Origin: Nitratireductor aestuarii
GTDB lineage: Bacteria; Pseudomonadota; Alphaproteobacteria; Rhizobiales; Rhizobiaceae
Length of the DNA stretch: 64,000 bases
Assembly (NCBI RefSeq): GCF_014641695.1
Contig: NZ_BMIF01000015.1
Span: 1-64,000 of the forward strand
Direction of reading: 5' to 3'
Shown here: positions 1 through 8,400 of the stretch, one piece after another
How the letters are laid out: the number at the start of each line of letters is the position of its first letter
Position numbering within the stretch: position 1 is the stretch's first letter
Position numbers and translations under genes: made by a program
Notes under the pieces: generated by a model
Seen by the model: the letters and a program-made list of their open reading frames with translations, nothing else
Told to the model about the DNA's origin: nothing
The model's database searches: none

Positions 1-111
1 AACGCCGGGCTCTAAACACGCTGCGACAAGCCGATCTCGGGAGGCAGGGTCATATCGACGGCGGCCGTCGCGGCCAACAAGCCGCACCTGCAGTTTAGGA
101 GTATCGTCCAT
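1..111 (-). CDS. IS66-like transposase OrfA, N-terminus (runs off left edge)
   Basis: Reading leftward from an ATG at 111-109, the frame stays open to the window edge (37 residues). It contains GRDGRRRYDPASRDRLVAAC and then LEPGV, the start typical of small helix-turn-helix transposase proteins of IS66/IS3-type elements. In those families this protein binds the element's ends. It is partial only because the window ends, so intactness cannot be judged. The palindrome at 118-142 immediately upstream is probably the element's terminal structure. Confidence 0.6.
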   Translation of the reverse strand, partial: MDDTPKLQVRLVGRDGRRRYDPASRDRLVAACLEPGV

Positions 112-117
112 GATTTG

Positions 118-142
118 GTGTCCACCTGTTTTTGGTGGACAC
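118..142. repeat. Perfect 9-bp inverted repeat at a probable IS end
   Basis: GTGTCCACC (118-126) and GGTGGACAC (134-142) are exact reverse complements separated by TGTTTTT. It lies 7 bp upstream of the transposase start codon, so it is probably the terminal or subterminal hairpin of that insertion sequence. It could also act as a transcription stop for reads crossing the IS boundary because the loop is T-rich. Confidence 0.55.
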
Positions 143-224
143 TTCATGCATCAGAGCACTGCGCTTCAGAAGGTGCACAGAAATTCGCGCTTACTCAGAA
201 CTCGTTCGCGATAGCGCTCTTCAT

Positions 225-1055
225 ATGTCCCTAGACAACGTTGCCGCTGTGTTGGCCGCCCTGGCAAGACTCGCGCCGGCAGAACTCGCTTTGCTTCGGG
301 ACGCAGAACCCTTCAGCGCTGCATTTCGCCTCATCGAGGTGAACGCTCCAAGCGGTGTGCCCTTATCCTGGATCGACTGGCTCGAAAAATCGGGTGATCC
401 ATCTTTCACCAATGCTCTTGAGATAGTTCGTCACGGGAAAGATGAGTGGCCCGTACAACCGTCGACGAGCGATCCATCCCAAGTCGCCGCATTCGTAGCT
501 GCTCTCAACCGTGCCCAGGATAACCCGCTCGCATCGGAACGGACGGCGCAAGCGCTCCCCTTCCTCGTAGCTTGGCTTCAGCAAGACCCTGCGTTCCCCG
601 CCCCTGTCATGGCACCTGTCTATTCGAGCCTCCTGACCTTGTTCGCGTTGAACTCGACGCGTAGTGGATCGGTTTATGAATCCAGCCAGGTCTTGGTGGA
701 AGCGCTCCTATCCGTGGGTATAAGCGGTGCGGAATACATATCACTTATCGCCGATATTGACGAGTTGACAGGTCAGGCCTTTGGCATCGATCTGATCTAC
801 TGGGTTCTCGACATGATAGAGAGCTTCATGCGGGCCAGCGCACCAGACGCCAAGGGGCGTGATGCCTTCCTTCACAGCATCCTTGCTAAGGCGGCACCTT
901 TTTCCAGGCGGTTGAGTACCCTGCAGCGGATCGCCGTAAAGCGCCTCGCAGGCGAACTTGGCTGGTCGCTCGATGAAGTCGGCGTGAGTGTCGATTCCGA
1001 AACGAATGATGACGTCAGCTATAGATTTGAGGGGTTGCGGATGGCTGGCAATTGA
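225..1055 (+). CDS. Hypothetical protein, mostly helical, possibly truncated
   Basis: This is an open frame of 276 residues from the ATG at 225. The frame is also open upstream to a TTG at 132 inside the IS palindrome, so the original protein may have been longer and cut by the IS. The sequence is rich in Leu, Ala and amphipathic helices, with an acidic stretch at the C-terminus (DSETNDD). I see no signal peptide, membrane segment or catalytic motif and do not recognise the family. Its 3' end overlaps the convergent metallophosphoesterase remnant by 37 bp. The function is unknown; the start choice is uncertain. Confidence 0.5.
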   Translation: MSLDNVAAVLAALARLAPAELALLRDAEPFSAAFRLIEVNAPSGVPLSWIDWLEKSGDPSFTNALEIVRHGKDEWPVQPSTSDPSQVAAFVAALNRAQDNPLASERTAQALPFLVAWLQQDPAFPAPVMAPVYSSLLTLFALNSTRSGSVYESSQVLVEALLSVGISGAEYISLIADIDELTGQAFGIDLIYWVLDMIESFMRASAPDAKGRDAFLHSILAKAAPFSRRLSTLQRIAVKRLAGELGWSLDEVGVSVDSETNDDVSYRFEGLRMAGN

Positions 1056-1745
1056 CTGTCCGGGAGTTCAAGCGGGTCAGGAACAGATAGCGCCGCGCCG
1101 CGCCAGGTGCGGACGTGGTTTGGCCACCATGCAATCCGCACTTCCCGGCGTTTGTGGCCGCTGAAATCCGTGAAGCGGATATCATCCGGCAGTTTGACCT
1201 CGACGCCGGAGACCAGCGTTTTAACCGCACGGCCAAAGAGGGTGGATTCGCTCGCGATTTCTTCCAAGTCCTCAAGCTGAAGATAGCCATCTGGTCTGCG
1301 CCCGGCGATCATTCCATTGGCGTTGTCGCTCCAGCACGCGTGAACCAGCCGCACGCTGTCAAGCTCACGCCAGAACGGCAGGCTCGCCAGAAACCACTCG
1401 GTCCACTCAAGTGCCTCTCTCCTGGCAACGCCAAACTGGTTGATGAAGCTTCGATGCTGTCTGGTATTCTTCTTCGAGCGCATCCTGAGCGGAAGCCCGT
1501 TCCCGTCGACCCGATGGTAGAGGATCGCGTTCAGTTCGTGATTGCCCATCACGCCGATCGCGCCTCCCTGCTCAATCAGATGCCGTATCCGAGTGAGCAC
1601 GGCACCATCGTCAGGAACCTTGACGCCTGATCCGGCGTCAATGAAATCACCCACGAAAGCGATTCGTGGCATCGTTATCGATCATGTCGATAGTGGTGTC
1701 CAGGCGCTCCGGATCAGCGTGGATGTCAGGAATGATGTTCAGCAA
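1019..1745 (-). pseudogene. Metallophosphoesterase (calcineurin-like), frameshifted
   Basis: The N-terminal part starts at a TTG at 1745 and reads NIIPDIHADPERLDTTIDMI, containing the D-x-H metal motif of calcineurin-like phosphoesterases. This frame stops after about 30 residues. The remainder continues in the neighbouring frame from about 1672: IAFVGDFIDAG (the GDxxDxG motif) and VMGNHELNA (the GNHE motif). A one-base indel near 1672-1690 therefore splits the gene. Intact members are about 240 residues and hydrolyse phosphoesters using a dinuclear metal centre. The downstream piece alone lacks the first metal ligands and should be inactive. A sequencing error cannot be excluded. Confidence 0.7.
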
Positions 1746-1811
1746 GTTTTCCCCCAATCATTGAAATTCCGGTGCACAAGCATCCAAAACCAAGGACTTT
1801 CAAAGAGTCTG

Positions 1812-1934
1812 TCAGCCTGATCCAGAAGCGGCAGCTTCCTCAACGGCGTCCAGCCGGCGCGCGGCCAGAATGACCTCAGCGCCGTTCCTGCTGAGCGTCT
1901 GAGCGAAGTGCAGGCCAAGGCCGCTCGAAGCGCC
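1812..1934 (-). pseudogene. Short-chain dehydrogenase stub (cofactor-binding piece only)
   Basis: Directly after the stop codon of the nitronate monooxygenase gene, the same strand reads GASSGLGLHFAQTLSRNGAE and continues VILAARRLDA before a stop at 1814-1812. This is the glycine-rich NAD(P) motif and second strand of an SDR. The beginning of strand beta-1 and all downstream catalytic regions (NNAG, YxxxK) are missing. It is a leftover of recombination at the edge of the catabolic island and has no start codon of its own. Confidence 0.7.
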
Positions 1935-2912
1935 CTAAGTCGCGAAACTTGGTAACGTGTCGCGCATGAGTTGAAGGGCTTCAGCCTCGATGCGCTCGAT
2001 GAGCTGACGGACCGTTGGGACATCGTTGATGAGACCCTGCGACTGACCTGCCCAGAAGACGCCACGCGTCAGATCGCCGGTCTTCAGCAGTTCGCGTCCC
2101 TTGGCACCGGCGACAAGCTCTGCGACGTCCGAGAATTCCGCCTTGGGGTTCTCCAGCCGACGGGCCACCTCGTCGGAAACGTCGCTTTTTCCGACGCGGG
2201 CCGTGTTGCGGAATTGCCGGAAGATCAGGTGGGTGCCTCGCTCATCATTGGCAAGGTACGCCTGCTTGACGTTGTCATGAATGGGCGCTTCGACGGTGGC
2301 GCAAAAGCGGGTGCCCATGTTGATCCCGTGCGCGCCGAGCGCCAGTGCTGCGACAAGCCCACGGCCATCGGCGAAGCCACCCGAGGCGAGCATCGGGATT
2401 TTTACCTTGTTGGCGGCTGCCGGAATGAGCACCAGCCCACCAATGTCTTCTTCACCGGGGTGGCCTGCGCACTCAAACCCGTCAATCGAGATAGCGTCGA
2501 CGCCTTTGCGCTCGGCCGAAAGAGCGTGGCGCACTGACGTGCATTTATGGACGATGCGAATGCCGGCGGCCTTCAAGATCTCCCAGATCTCAGCCACTGC
2601 AGGTGTACCCGCTGTTTCCACGATCTTGACACCGCTGTCGATGATCGCCTGCGCGTAGGCGCGATAATCGGGTGAGTTAATTGTCGGAAATACGGTCAAG
2701 TTCACGCCGAACGGCTTGTCGGTCATCGACCGGCAACGCTCAATCTCTGCGCACAGGGCTTGCGGAGAGGGCTGTGTCAGCGCAGTCAGAATTCCCAGAC
2801 CACCGGCATTTGAGACGGCCGAGGCGAGTTCCGCAACGCCGACATTTTGCATGCCGCCCTGTACGATCGGCCGGTCAATTTCCAGAAGGTCCGTTATGCG
2901 CGTGCGGATCAT
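1935..2912 (-). CDS. Nitronate monooxygenase-family FMN oxidoreductase
   Basis: The 325-residue protein belongs to the 2-nitropropane dioxygenase/nitronate monooxygenase family, a TIM barrel binding FMN. Visible signatures are PIVQGGMQNVG near residue 15, GGLGILTA near 35, and the phosphate-binding stretch MLASGGFADGRGLVAALALG in the second half. Members oxidise nitronates, but catabolic-cluster relatives (for example IpdC of steroid degradation) act as flavin reductases on ring intermediates, which may fit this context better. It is the last gene of the leftward operon that begins with livG at 11125. Its stop codon directly abuts an SDR remnant, so the native C-terminus may be altered by a junction. 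Confidence 0.85.
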   Translation of the reverse strand: MIRTRITDLLEIDRPIVQGGMQNVGVAELASAVSNAGGLGILTALTQPSPQALCAEIERCRSMTDKPFGVNLTVFPTINSPDYRAYAQAIIDSGVKIVETAGTPAVAEIWEILKAAGIRIVHKCTSVRHALSAERKGVDAISIDGFECAGHPGEEDIGGLVLIPAAANKVKIPMLASGGFADGRGLVAALALGAHGINMGTRFCATVEAPIHDNVKQAYLANDERGTHLIFRQFRNTARVGKSDVSDEVARRLENPKAEFSDVAELVAGAKGRELLKTGDLTRGVFWAGQSQGLINDVPTVRQLIERIEAEALQLMRDTLPSFAT

Positions 2913-2962
2913 TTTTTACTCAACCCCCTATAAACAGTAAATGCGGAACCTTGCCTGTTTGC

Positions 2963-4009
2963 CTAAGCCTCTGCCGCATAGGAATAGAGCCCGTCGCGTT
3001 CCAGCTGGGTCAACTTCCCTTCCGCGACAAGCCGGTTGATGTGTGCCACGGTTTCAGCGAGTGCGAAACCGATCTGAGTAAGATCTAACTTTCGTTCAAA
3101 CACGTGCGGAACAAGCTCCAGTGCCGAAAGCGCCTGCTGCTTGCAGGCCGTCAGAATGGCAGCGCATCGATCATGATGATGCCGTGTCAGCTCATCCACC
3201 CGTTTGTGCAAACCGGCGAACGGCACGTCATGGCCCGGAAGCAGTAGCGTGTCGTCGGGGATTTCGGCCCGCAGATCGCGCAGCGAGCGGAGGAATACGC
3301 CAAGCGGATCAGCGTCGGGTTCGCTGGGAAGAACGCCGATATTAGGCGAAATCCGGCCCAGCACCTGGTCGGCGCAAAGTAGCAGGCGATCGGCCTCGCA
3401 ATACAACATGCCATGTTCAGGCGAGTGTCCGCCGCCGGTGAAGACGCGGAAACTCCGTCCGCCAATGCTTATCAGGTCGCCGCGGCTCATCAGCTCGACA
3501 ACGCCGGGCAGATCGGAAACGATGCTGTGGTACTCATGACCAACGGCAACGACCTTTTCCAAGCATGGGCTGGTTAGCCCATGACTTCCGTAAAGCGCGC
3601 GAAATTTGCCGTGCAGCTCGCCCTCAGTTGCCTGAAGCATCCGCTCCGCCGTCTTGTATTCGCACGGTGTCATGGTCAGACTGGCGTCCATCCGGCGGCA
3701 CAGCCAGCCAGCCATACCGATATGGTCAGGGTGGAAGTGGGTGACAATGACTCGGCTTACCGGGCGCCCAGCCAGCGGCCCCGAGAGCAGCGCTTCCCAC
3801 TGATCGCAGGTCGCCTGATTATAAACACCCGTATCAACCACAACCCAGCTATCGCCGTCGTCCAGAACATAGACATTGACGTGATTAAGCTGGAACGGCA
3901 GCACCAGACGTGCCCATAACACGCCTGGCGCAAGTTCTATCACCTGACCGCTCGCAGGTACCTGCCCGACCGGCAAAGCTTGGCGTGATGCAAGACGATT
4001 GTTCCCCAC
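2963..4009 (-). CDS. MBL-fold metallo-hydrolase
   Basis: This 348-residue protein has the metallo-beta-lactamase fold. VVVDTG lies near residues 57-61, the metal motif is HFHPDH (His91, His93, Asp95, His96), further ligands are in GGGHSPEH and a late LLPGHD. Relatives include glyoxalase II-like and LACTB2-like thioester or ester hydrolases; the long C-terminal helical extension resembles the LACTB2 type. It sits 2 bp after the acyl-CoA ligase gene in the same operon, so a thioesterase role on a CoA intermediate or a lactone is plausible but not shown. No signal peptide is seen, so it is cytoplasmic. Confidence 0.85.
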   Translation of the reverse strand: MGNNRLASRQALPVGQVPASGQVIELAPGVLWARLVLPFQLNHVNVYVLDDGDSWVVVDTGVYNQATCDQWEALLSGPLAGRPVSRVIVTHFHPDHIGMAGWLCRRMDASLTMTPCEYKTAERMLQATEGELHGKFRALYGSHGLTSPCLEKVVAVGHEYHSIVSDLPGVVELMSRGDLISIGGRSFRVFTGGGHSPEHGMLYCEADRLLLCADQVLGRISPNIGVLPSEPDADPLGVFLRSLRDLRAEIPDDTLLLPGHDVPFAGLHKRVDELTRHHHDRCAAILTACKQQALSALELVPHVFERKLDLTQIGFALAETVAHINRLVAEGKLTQLERDGLYSYAAEA

Positions 4010-4011
4010 CG

Positions 4012-5583
4012 CTACTTCAACGCTGCTGTTGCCTGCCAGCGTTTGCCGGCGCCATAGATCTCACGTAGCACGTGCTTCTGGATCTTGCCCACCGCGTTTT
4101 TCGGCAGTGCGTCGATAAACTCCACGCGTTTGGGAACGTTGTAGCCTGCCTTGCGCGTGCGAACATAGGCGGAGATGTCTTCAGCCAGAGCTTCGGATGG
4201 TTGCTGATCCGGACGCAGCACGACCACCGCGCAGACCAGTTCTTCGTAGACCGGATCGTCCAGTCCGATCACACCCACATCAGCGACAGCCGGGTGCGAA
4301 CTGATGCAATCCTCGACCTCTTTCGAATAGACGTTCTGGCCCCCCGACCGGATCATGTCTTTCTTTCGATCAACCAGGAACAGGAAGCCCTGCTTGTCGC
4401 GAACGGCAATGTCGCCGGTGTGTAGCCACCCGCCCTTGAAAGCGACGGCAGTCGCCTCAGGATTGCGCCAGTAGCCAAGCATGCGCGGACCCTTCAGACA
4501 GATCTCGCCCGCCACCCCGTCCGGCACGGGGTTCCCATCTTCATCCTGAAGCTCCAACTCAACGCCCGGCAGTGCACGACCAACAGAACCCCAGTGGTCG
4601 AAAACTTCCTCAGGACGGCAAAGTGCTGCAAAACAACCCGCCTCAGTGAGCCCATAGGTGTGCGCGAAAGAGCACTTGCCTTCCCGAGCCTTGAACTTCT
4701 CTGCAGCCCGGTCGAGGATCCCGCTTGGGTCGTAGGCACCGTAGTAGAGCAGGCGGATCGATGACACATCGCGTTTGTCGAAATCCTCATGGCTGATGAG
4801 CGTGTGGAGCATGGTGGGCACCGAAAGAATGACGGTCACCTTTTCCTGCTCGATGGTCCGCAGCGCCTCTTCGGCAGAGAACTGGGCCTGCAGTACAATT
4901 GTCGCCCCAACCAGCAGGAACAGCTTCTGATGGTCCCAATTGCCGATGTGGAAAGGCGGAAAGTAGTTGAGGAAAACGTCGCTGCGGCGAAGGCTTAACC
5001 CGCCAGACATGGCGAAGGCATCCAGAACGGTACGCTCCTGACTGATGAGCGCGCCCTTCGGCCTCCCCGTCGTTCCCGACGTATAGATAATGATGTGGCC
5101 GCTCTGCCGGTCAACCTGGAAGTCAGGCTCCTCGTCAGATGCGCCTGCCAGATAATCAGTCCATTCCTGACCGGCTGGCTCACCTAATTTCGGAATTTCC
5201 ATGCGGCGGATGGCTGTTCCCTCGCAAGCTTCAGTCAGCACGGCATCGAAGTCGCGCTGATAGAGAAGCAGGGAAGGCTCCGCGTCCTGCAGCGTGTAGG
5301 CATGTTCCTCAGCCCGATGCCAGAAATTCATTGGCACCATCATCGCGCCGATCTTTGCTGTGGCGAAGTAAAGGCAGAAGTAGTCTACAGAATTGTACCC
5401 TAGCACACAGACACGATCGCCCTCGCTGACGCCGCCGCGCAAAAGCGCATTGGCGACAACATTGGTGCGACGATTGATTTCGGCGTAGGTTATTCTTTCG
5501 TTGGCAGTGACGAGTGCAAGTTTGTCAGGGATGCTCTTTGCGTTCAGCCGCAGAATGTCTCCGACGGTCATCAACATGCTCAT
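4012..5583 (-). CDS. AMP-forming acyl-CoA ligase
   Basis: The 523-residue ANL-superfamily enzyme activates a carboxylic acid as an acyl-adenylate and then transfers it to CoA. The P-loop-like motif IIIYTSGTTGRPKGA is at about residues 164-178. It is followed by the FAHTYGLTE adenine-binding segment, GWLHTGDIA, and a C-terminal KNAVGKIQKHVLR carrying the catalytic lysine. The start at 5583 has a good ribosome site (GGAGG, 8 bases upstream); internal ATGs at codons 3 and 5 are alternatives. It is one of two ligases in the island, and probably activates the compound imported by the adjacent LivFGHM-type system. The substrate cannot be read from the sequence. Confidence 0.9.
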   Translation of the reverse strand: MSMLMTVGDILRLNAKSIPDKLALVTANERITYAEINRRTNVVANALLRGGVSEGDRVCVLGYNSVDYFCLYFATAKIGAMMVPMNFWHRAEEHAYTLQDAEPSLLLYQRDFDAVLTEACEGTAIRRMEIPKLGEPAGQEWTDYLAGASDEEPDFQVDRQSGHIIIYTSGTTGRPKGALISQERTVLDAFAMSGGLSLRRSDVFLNYFPPFHIGNWDHQKLFLLVGATIVLQAQFSAEEALRTIEQEKVTVILSVPTMLHTLISHEDFDKRDVSSIRLLYYGAYDPSGILDRAAEKFKAREGKCSFAHTYGLTEAGCFAALCRPEEVFDHWGSVGRALPGVELELQDEDGNPVPDGVAGEICLKGPRMLGYWRNPEATAVAFKGGWLHTGDIAVRDKQGFLFLVDRKKDMIRSGGQNVYSKEVEDCISSHPAVADVGVIGLDDPVYEELVCAVVVLRPDQQPSEALAEDISAYVRTRKAGYNVPKRVEFIDALPKNAVGKIQKHVLREIYGAGKRWQATAALK

Positions 5584-5673
5584 GTGCGATACCTCCGGCT
5601 CTGGATCACCCCAGCGTGTTTTGTGCAGACACTGAGGTGATCTAGGCTTTTGTCCACTTTGTTCTGGCGTTGC

Positions 5674-6579
5674 TTAGAGTTCGAACACTCGTGCCGCGTT
5701 GCCCCCCAGCCACTTCTCAATGACGGCTTCCTTCAGCGGGAGTGAGCGAACTTCATCAATGAGCGCCCCGACAGTTGTTCCCAGGAGCGTCCACGTCGAT
5801 CCGAAGATCACCTTATCCTGCAGCATACGGTTTCCGTAATAAAGCAACGGCTCCCATCCTGAAGACGGAGCGGTGAAGTGCTTCGGACGATGTGCCGAGA
5901 TGTCCAGAAAGACGTTCGGATGACGCCAGGCAACCATGACACCATCAGCGACCCAGGGCCAGCAGGCATGGAGAACGACGATCTTCAGCTTGGGGAATGC
6001 ATTTGCCATGGCGTCGATATAGCGGGGGTGACCAATGTCATATGGTACAACCTTCCACCAGTTGATGCCGCCATGAAGCAGGATCGGCACGCCCAGCCTT
6101 TCGCAGTTCGCAAACACCCGGCTCAACCGCCCTTCAGTGGGTAGCAACTTCTGCTTGAATGGCGAGAGGACAAACCCTTTCATTCCGAGTTCACGAACGC
6201 TTCGCTCCATATCGTCTACGGATGCGTCATCCCAAGGGTCAACGCCGCCCATGCCGACAAGCCGGGGGTCCTTTGCCACGAACTCGGCCACTGCTTCATT
6301 CGAGCTCGTCGCAACGCCCACCGACTTTTCGTAGAGCTCGTTGTAGACGACCGCCTTATCAACATTTGCGCTGTCCAGCATGGCAAAGAATTCCGCATCA
6401 GTCGGGCACATCTTGCGCCCGGCTTCCATCGCTTCCTCTTCGATCTGCGCTCTTGTCTTTCCGGCTACGGAAGCCGGATTGAAATGCTCCAGGTATCCGT
6501 CCATGCGCGCCAGTGTCTGTTGCGCGCGTGCAAACGCTTCGGGAGATGGAACGAAGCTGGAAATAGCGTCGACGATCAT
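5674..6579 (-). CDS. Amidohydrolase-2 family protein lacking usual metal ligands
   Basis: The 301-residue TIM-barrel protein resembles amidohydrolase_2/ACMSD-like decarboxylases and hydrolases. Recognisable parts are ILLHGGINWW, IVVLHACWPWV and the C-terminal FGSTW. The family normally begins with a D-x-H-x-H metal motif, but here the equivalent reads IVDAISSFV, with no histidines. The usual late GSDW aspartate is Thr (GSTW). So at least three metal ligands are absent, implying a metal-independent reaction, another metal set, or a non-catalytic role. The start overlaps the end of livM by 4 bp (ATGA), so it belongs to the transporter operon. Annotation as a hydrolase should be treated with caution. 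Confidence 0.75.
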   Translation of the reverse strand: MIVDAISSFVPSPEAFARAQQTLARMDGYLEHFNPASVAGKTRAQIEEEAMEAGRKMCPTDAEFFAMLDSANVDKAVVYNELYEKSVGVATSSNEAVAEFVAKDPRLVGMGGVDPWDDASVDDMERSVRELGMKGFVLSPFKQKLLPTEGRLSRVFANCERLGVPILLHGGINWWKVVPYDIGHPRYIDAMANAFPKLKIVVLHACWPWVADGVMVAWRHPNVFLDISAHRPKHFTAPSSGWEPLLYYGNRMLQDKVIFGSTWTLLGTTVGALIDEVRSLPLKEAVIEKWLGGNAARVFEL

Positions 6580-7553
6580 TCTGTACCTTCCTTCATCGCT
6601 GTCTTCCTGCGGCGCGAGATAACCTGTGCGGCCGAGGCAAGTCCCTTCGGCAGTACCAGGGTTACAATGAGAAGCACCGCACCGTAGATGATGAGTTTCA
6701 TATGTGGATCGAGATCGAGAAATTCTGGGAGGCCGGTCAGCAGGACGGAGCCAAGAACTGGCCCCCAGAGTGAACCCAGACCGCCGACCGCCAGCACGAC
6801 GAAGGCCTGGAATGACGCGGCGAAGAAGGTGAAGGGCTCAGGTGAAATATACTGGACGATGTGAGCATAGAGCACACCGCCGAGGGCAGATATCGCGCCG
6901 GCAATGGCAAAGGCAGCAACCTTGTATACCGTGGTCGGGAAGCCGAAGGATCGTGTCATCAGGTCATCGGACTTGATCCCCCGCAAGATCAGAACAAAGT
7001 TCGACTTGCGAGCGATGGCGGCGGCTATCATGAGAGCGACAAAGATCGTGCTGACGATGATGAACATGCCCGGCAAGGTACGGCCGTCAATCGAGAAGGC
7101 CCCGAAGCCGATCACGCCGGGACGCTGGATGCCTCCGATACCAATTGGGCCGCCCGTTACCGATACCCAATTGTTGGTCACATCCGAAATGATCATGCCC
7201 AGCGCGAGTGTTGCGACAGCAAAATAGAGGTCACGCGTACGCAGGAGCAATGGGCCGATAATGGCACTGAGGATGGCTCCGGCGATTGGCATTACAATCA
7301 GGGCCACAATCATCGGCATCTGATATTTGGTGCCCAGCGCTGCCGCGCCATATGCACCGAGCCCGTAGAATGCGCCCAGACCAAGATGGAAATATCCCGC
7401 ATAGCCGAGGATGAAATTGAGTCCGATGGCAAGGATGGCCCAGAGCATCATGAGGAGCGCTACCGTCGTGTAGTAGCCATCGTTAAGGAGATAAATACCG
7501 ACCAGCCCGCCGAGGAGGAGCACCCAGCCCACATATCCGAAACGCTCAACCAT
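6576..7553 (-). CDS. livM: HAAT-family ABC transporter permease (LivM-like)
   Basis: About 325 residues with 8-10 hydrophobic segments. The conserved LivM stretch after the third segment (GYAGYFHLGLGAFYGLGAYG) and the late FVVLAVGGLGSLWGPVLGS are both visible. It forms one half of the membrane channel for the adjacent LivH, LivF, LivG and binding protein. I chose the ATG at 7553, which overlaps the end of livH by 8 bp; an upstream extension is a frame read-through with no membrane character. Such systems import branched amino acids but also many aromatic or alicyclic carboxylates, which suits this island. Confidence 0.9.
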   Translation of the reverse strand: MVERFGYVGWVLLLGGLVGIYLLNDGYYTTVALLMMLWAILAIGLNFILGYAGYFHLGLGAFYGLGAYGAAALGTKYQMPMIVALIVMPIAGAILSAIIGPLLLRTRDLYFAVATLALGMIISDVTNNWVSVTGGPIGIGGIQRPGVIGFGAFSIDGRTLPGMFIIVSTIFVALMIAAAIARKSNFVLILRGIKSDDLMTRSFGFPTTVYKVAAFAIAGAISALGGVLYAHIVQYISPEPFTFFAASFQAFVVLAVGGLGSLWGPVLGSVLLTGLPEFLDLDPHMKLIIYGAVLLIVTLVLPKGLASAAQVISRRRKTAMKEGTE

Positions 7554-8400
7554 TGGCTCGCCTCGCAAACAGTCCGTTGGGCTTGATGAGAAGCACGCCA
7601 AGCAGGAATATGAAGCCGAACGTGTCGCGATAGCCGCTGGACAGGTAGCTTGCCCCGTAAGATTCCACGAGCCCGAGCAGCAAGCCGCCGGCAAAGGCGC
7701 CCCAGATTGAGCCCATGCCCGCAAAGATGATGACGATGAAGGCCTTCAGCGCAATGGCTGCGCCCATCGAGGACTGCACGGCAAAGGCGAGGCTGAACAG
7801 CGCCCCCGCAACACCCGCAAGCCCTGAACCAATACCAAAGGCAAGGGCGTGATAGCGCGCCACCGGTATGCCCATCAGTTTTGCGGCAAACGGGTTGAGA
7901 GCCATGGCACGCATGGCACGACCGGGCGTCGTGTAGCGAATGAACGCATCCAGCGCTACGGTTGCGGCTAGCGCCATGAAGAAGATAATGATCCACATGA
8001 CCGGTATGCGGACACCGCCCCAGTTCAATACTGTTGAGGGGCTGCCAGGGGTCTGCCGGGCGGCATCGCCCCAGAACATCACCGCCAGCGAACTGATCAT
8101 AACGACCAATGCCAGTGAGATGATCAGCAGGGAAACTTCCGGATATTTCGACAGGCGCGAAAAGATTGCGACTGAGAAAAAGATACCGAGGGCGATGGCT
8201 GCCACCACCCCCAGCACAAGAGCGAGGGCCAACGGCATATTGAACAGCGCCATCAGCGTAACCGGCAGCATTGCGGCAACCATGACGGGCTCACCATGAG
8301 CAAAGTTCGGAACCCTGACCACGCTGAAGATGAGTACAAGTCCCACGCCAGCCAGTGAATAGATGGCACCCTGCGCCAAACCGTTGACCAGATCCTGCAT
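7546..8400 (-). CDS. livH: HAAT-family ABC transporter permease (LivH-like)
   Basis: The 284-residue membrane protein begins MQDLVNGLAQGAIYSLAGVG, the standard LivH opening, followed by RVPNFAHGE and a late GMGSIWGAFAGG. Start at 8400 is chosen because the ATG overlaps the TAA of the upstream binding-protein gene (TAATG), giving translational coupling; an extension to 8442 lies inside that gene. It pairs with LivM in the permease heterodimer. Gene order from the promoter is livG, livF, binding protein, livH, livM. Confidence 0.9.
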   Translation of the reverse strand: MQDLVNGLAQGAIYSLAGVGLVLIFSVVRVPNFAHGEPVMVAAMLPVTLMALFNMPLALALVLGVVAAIALGIFFSVAIFSRLSKYPEVSLLIISLALVVMISSLAVMFWGDAARQTPGSPSTVLNWGGVRIPVMWIIIFFMALAATVALDAFIRYTTPGRAMRAMALNPFAAKLMGIPVARYHALAFGIGSGLAGVAGALFSLAFAVQSSMGAAIALKAFIVIIFAGMGSIWGAFAGGLLLGLVESYGASYLSSGYRDTFGFIFLLGVLLIKPNGLFARRANG

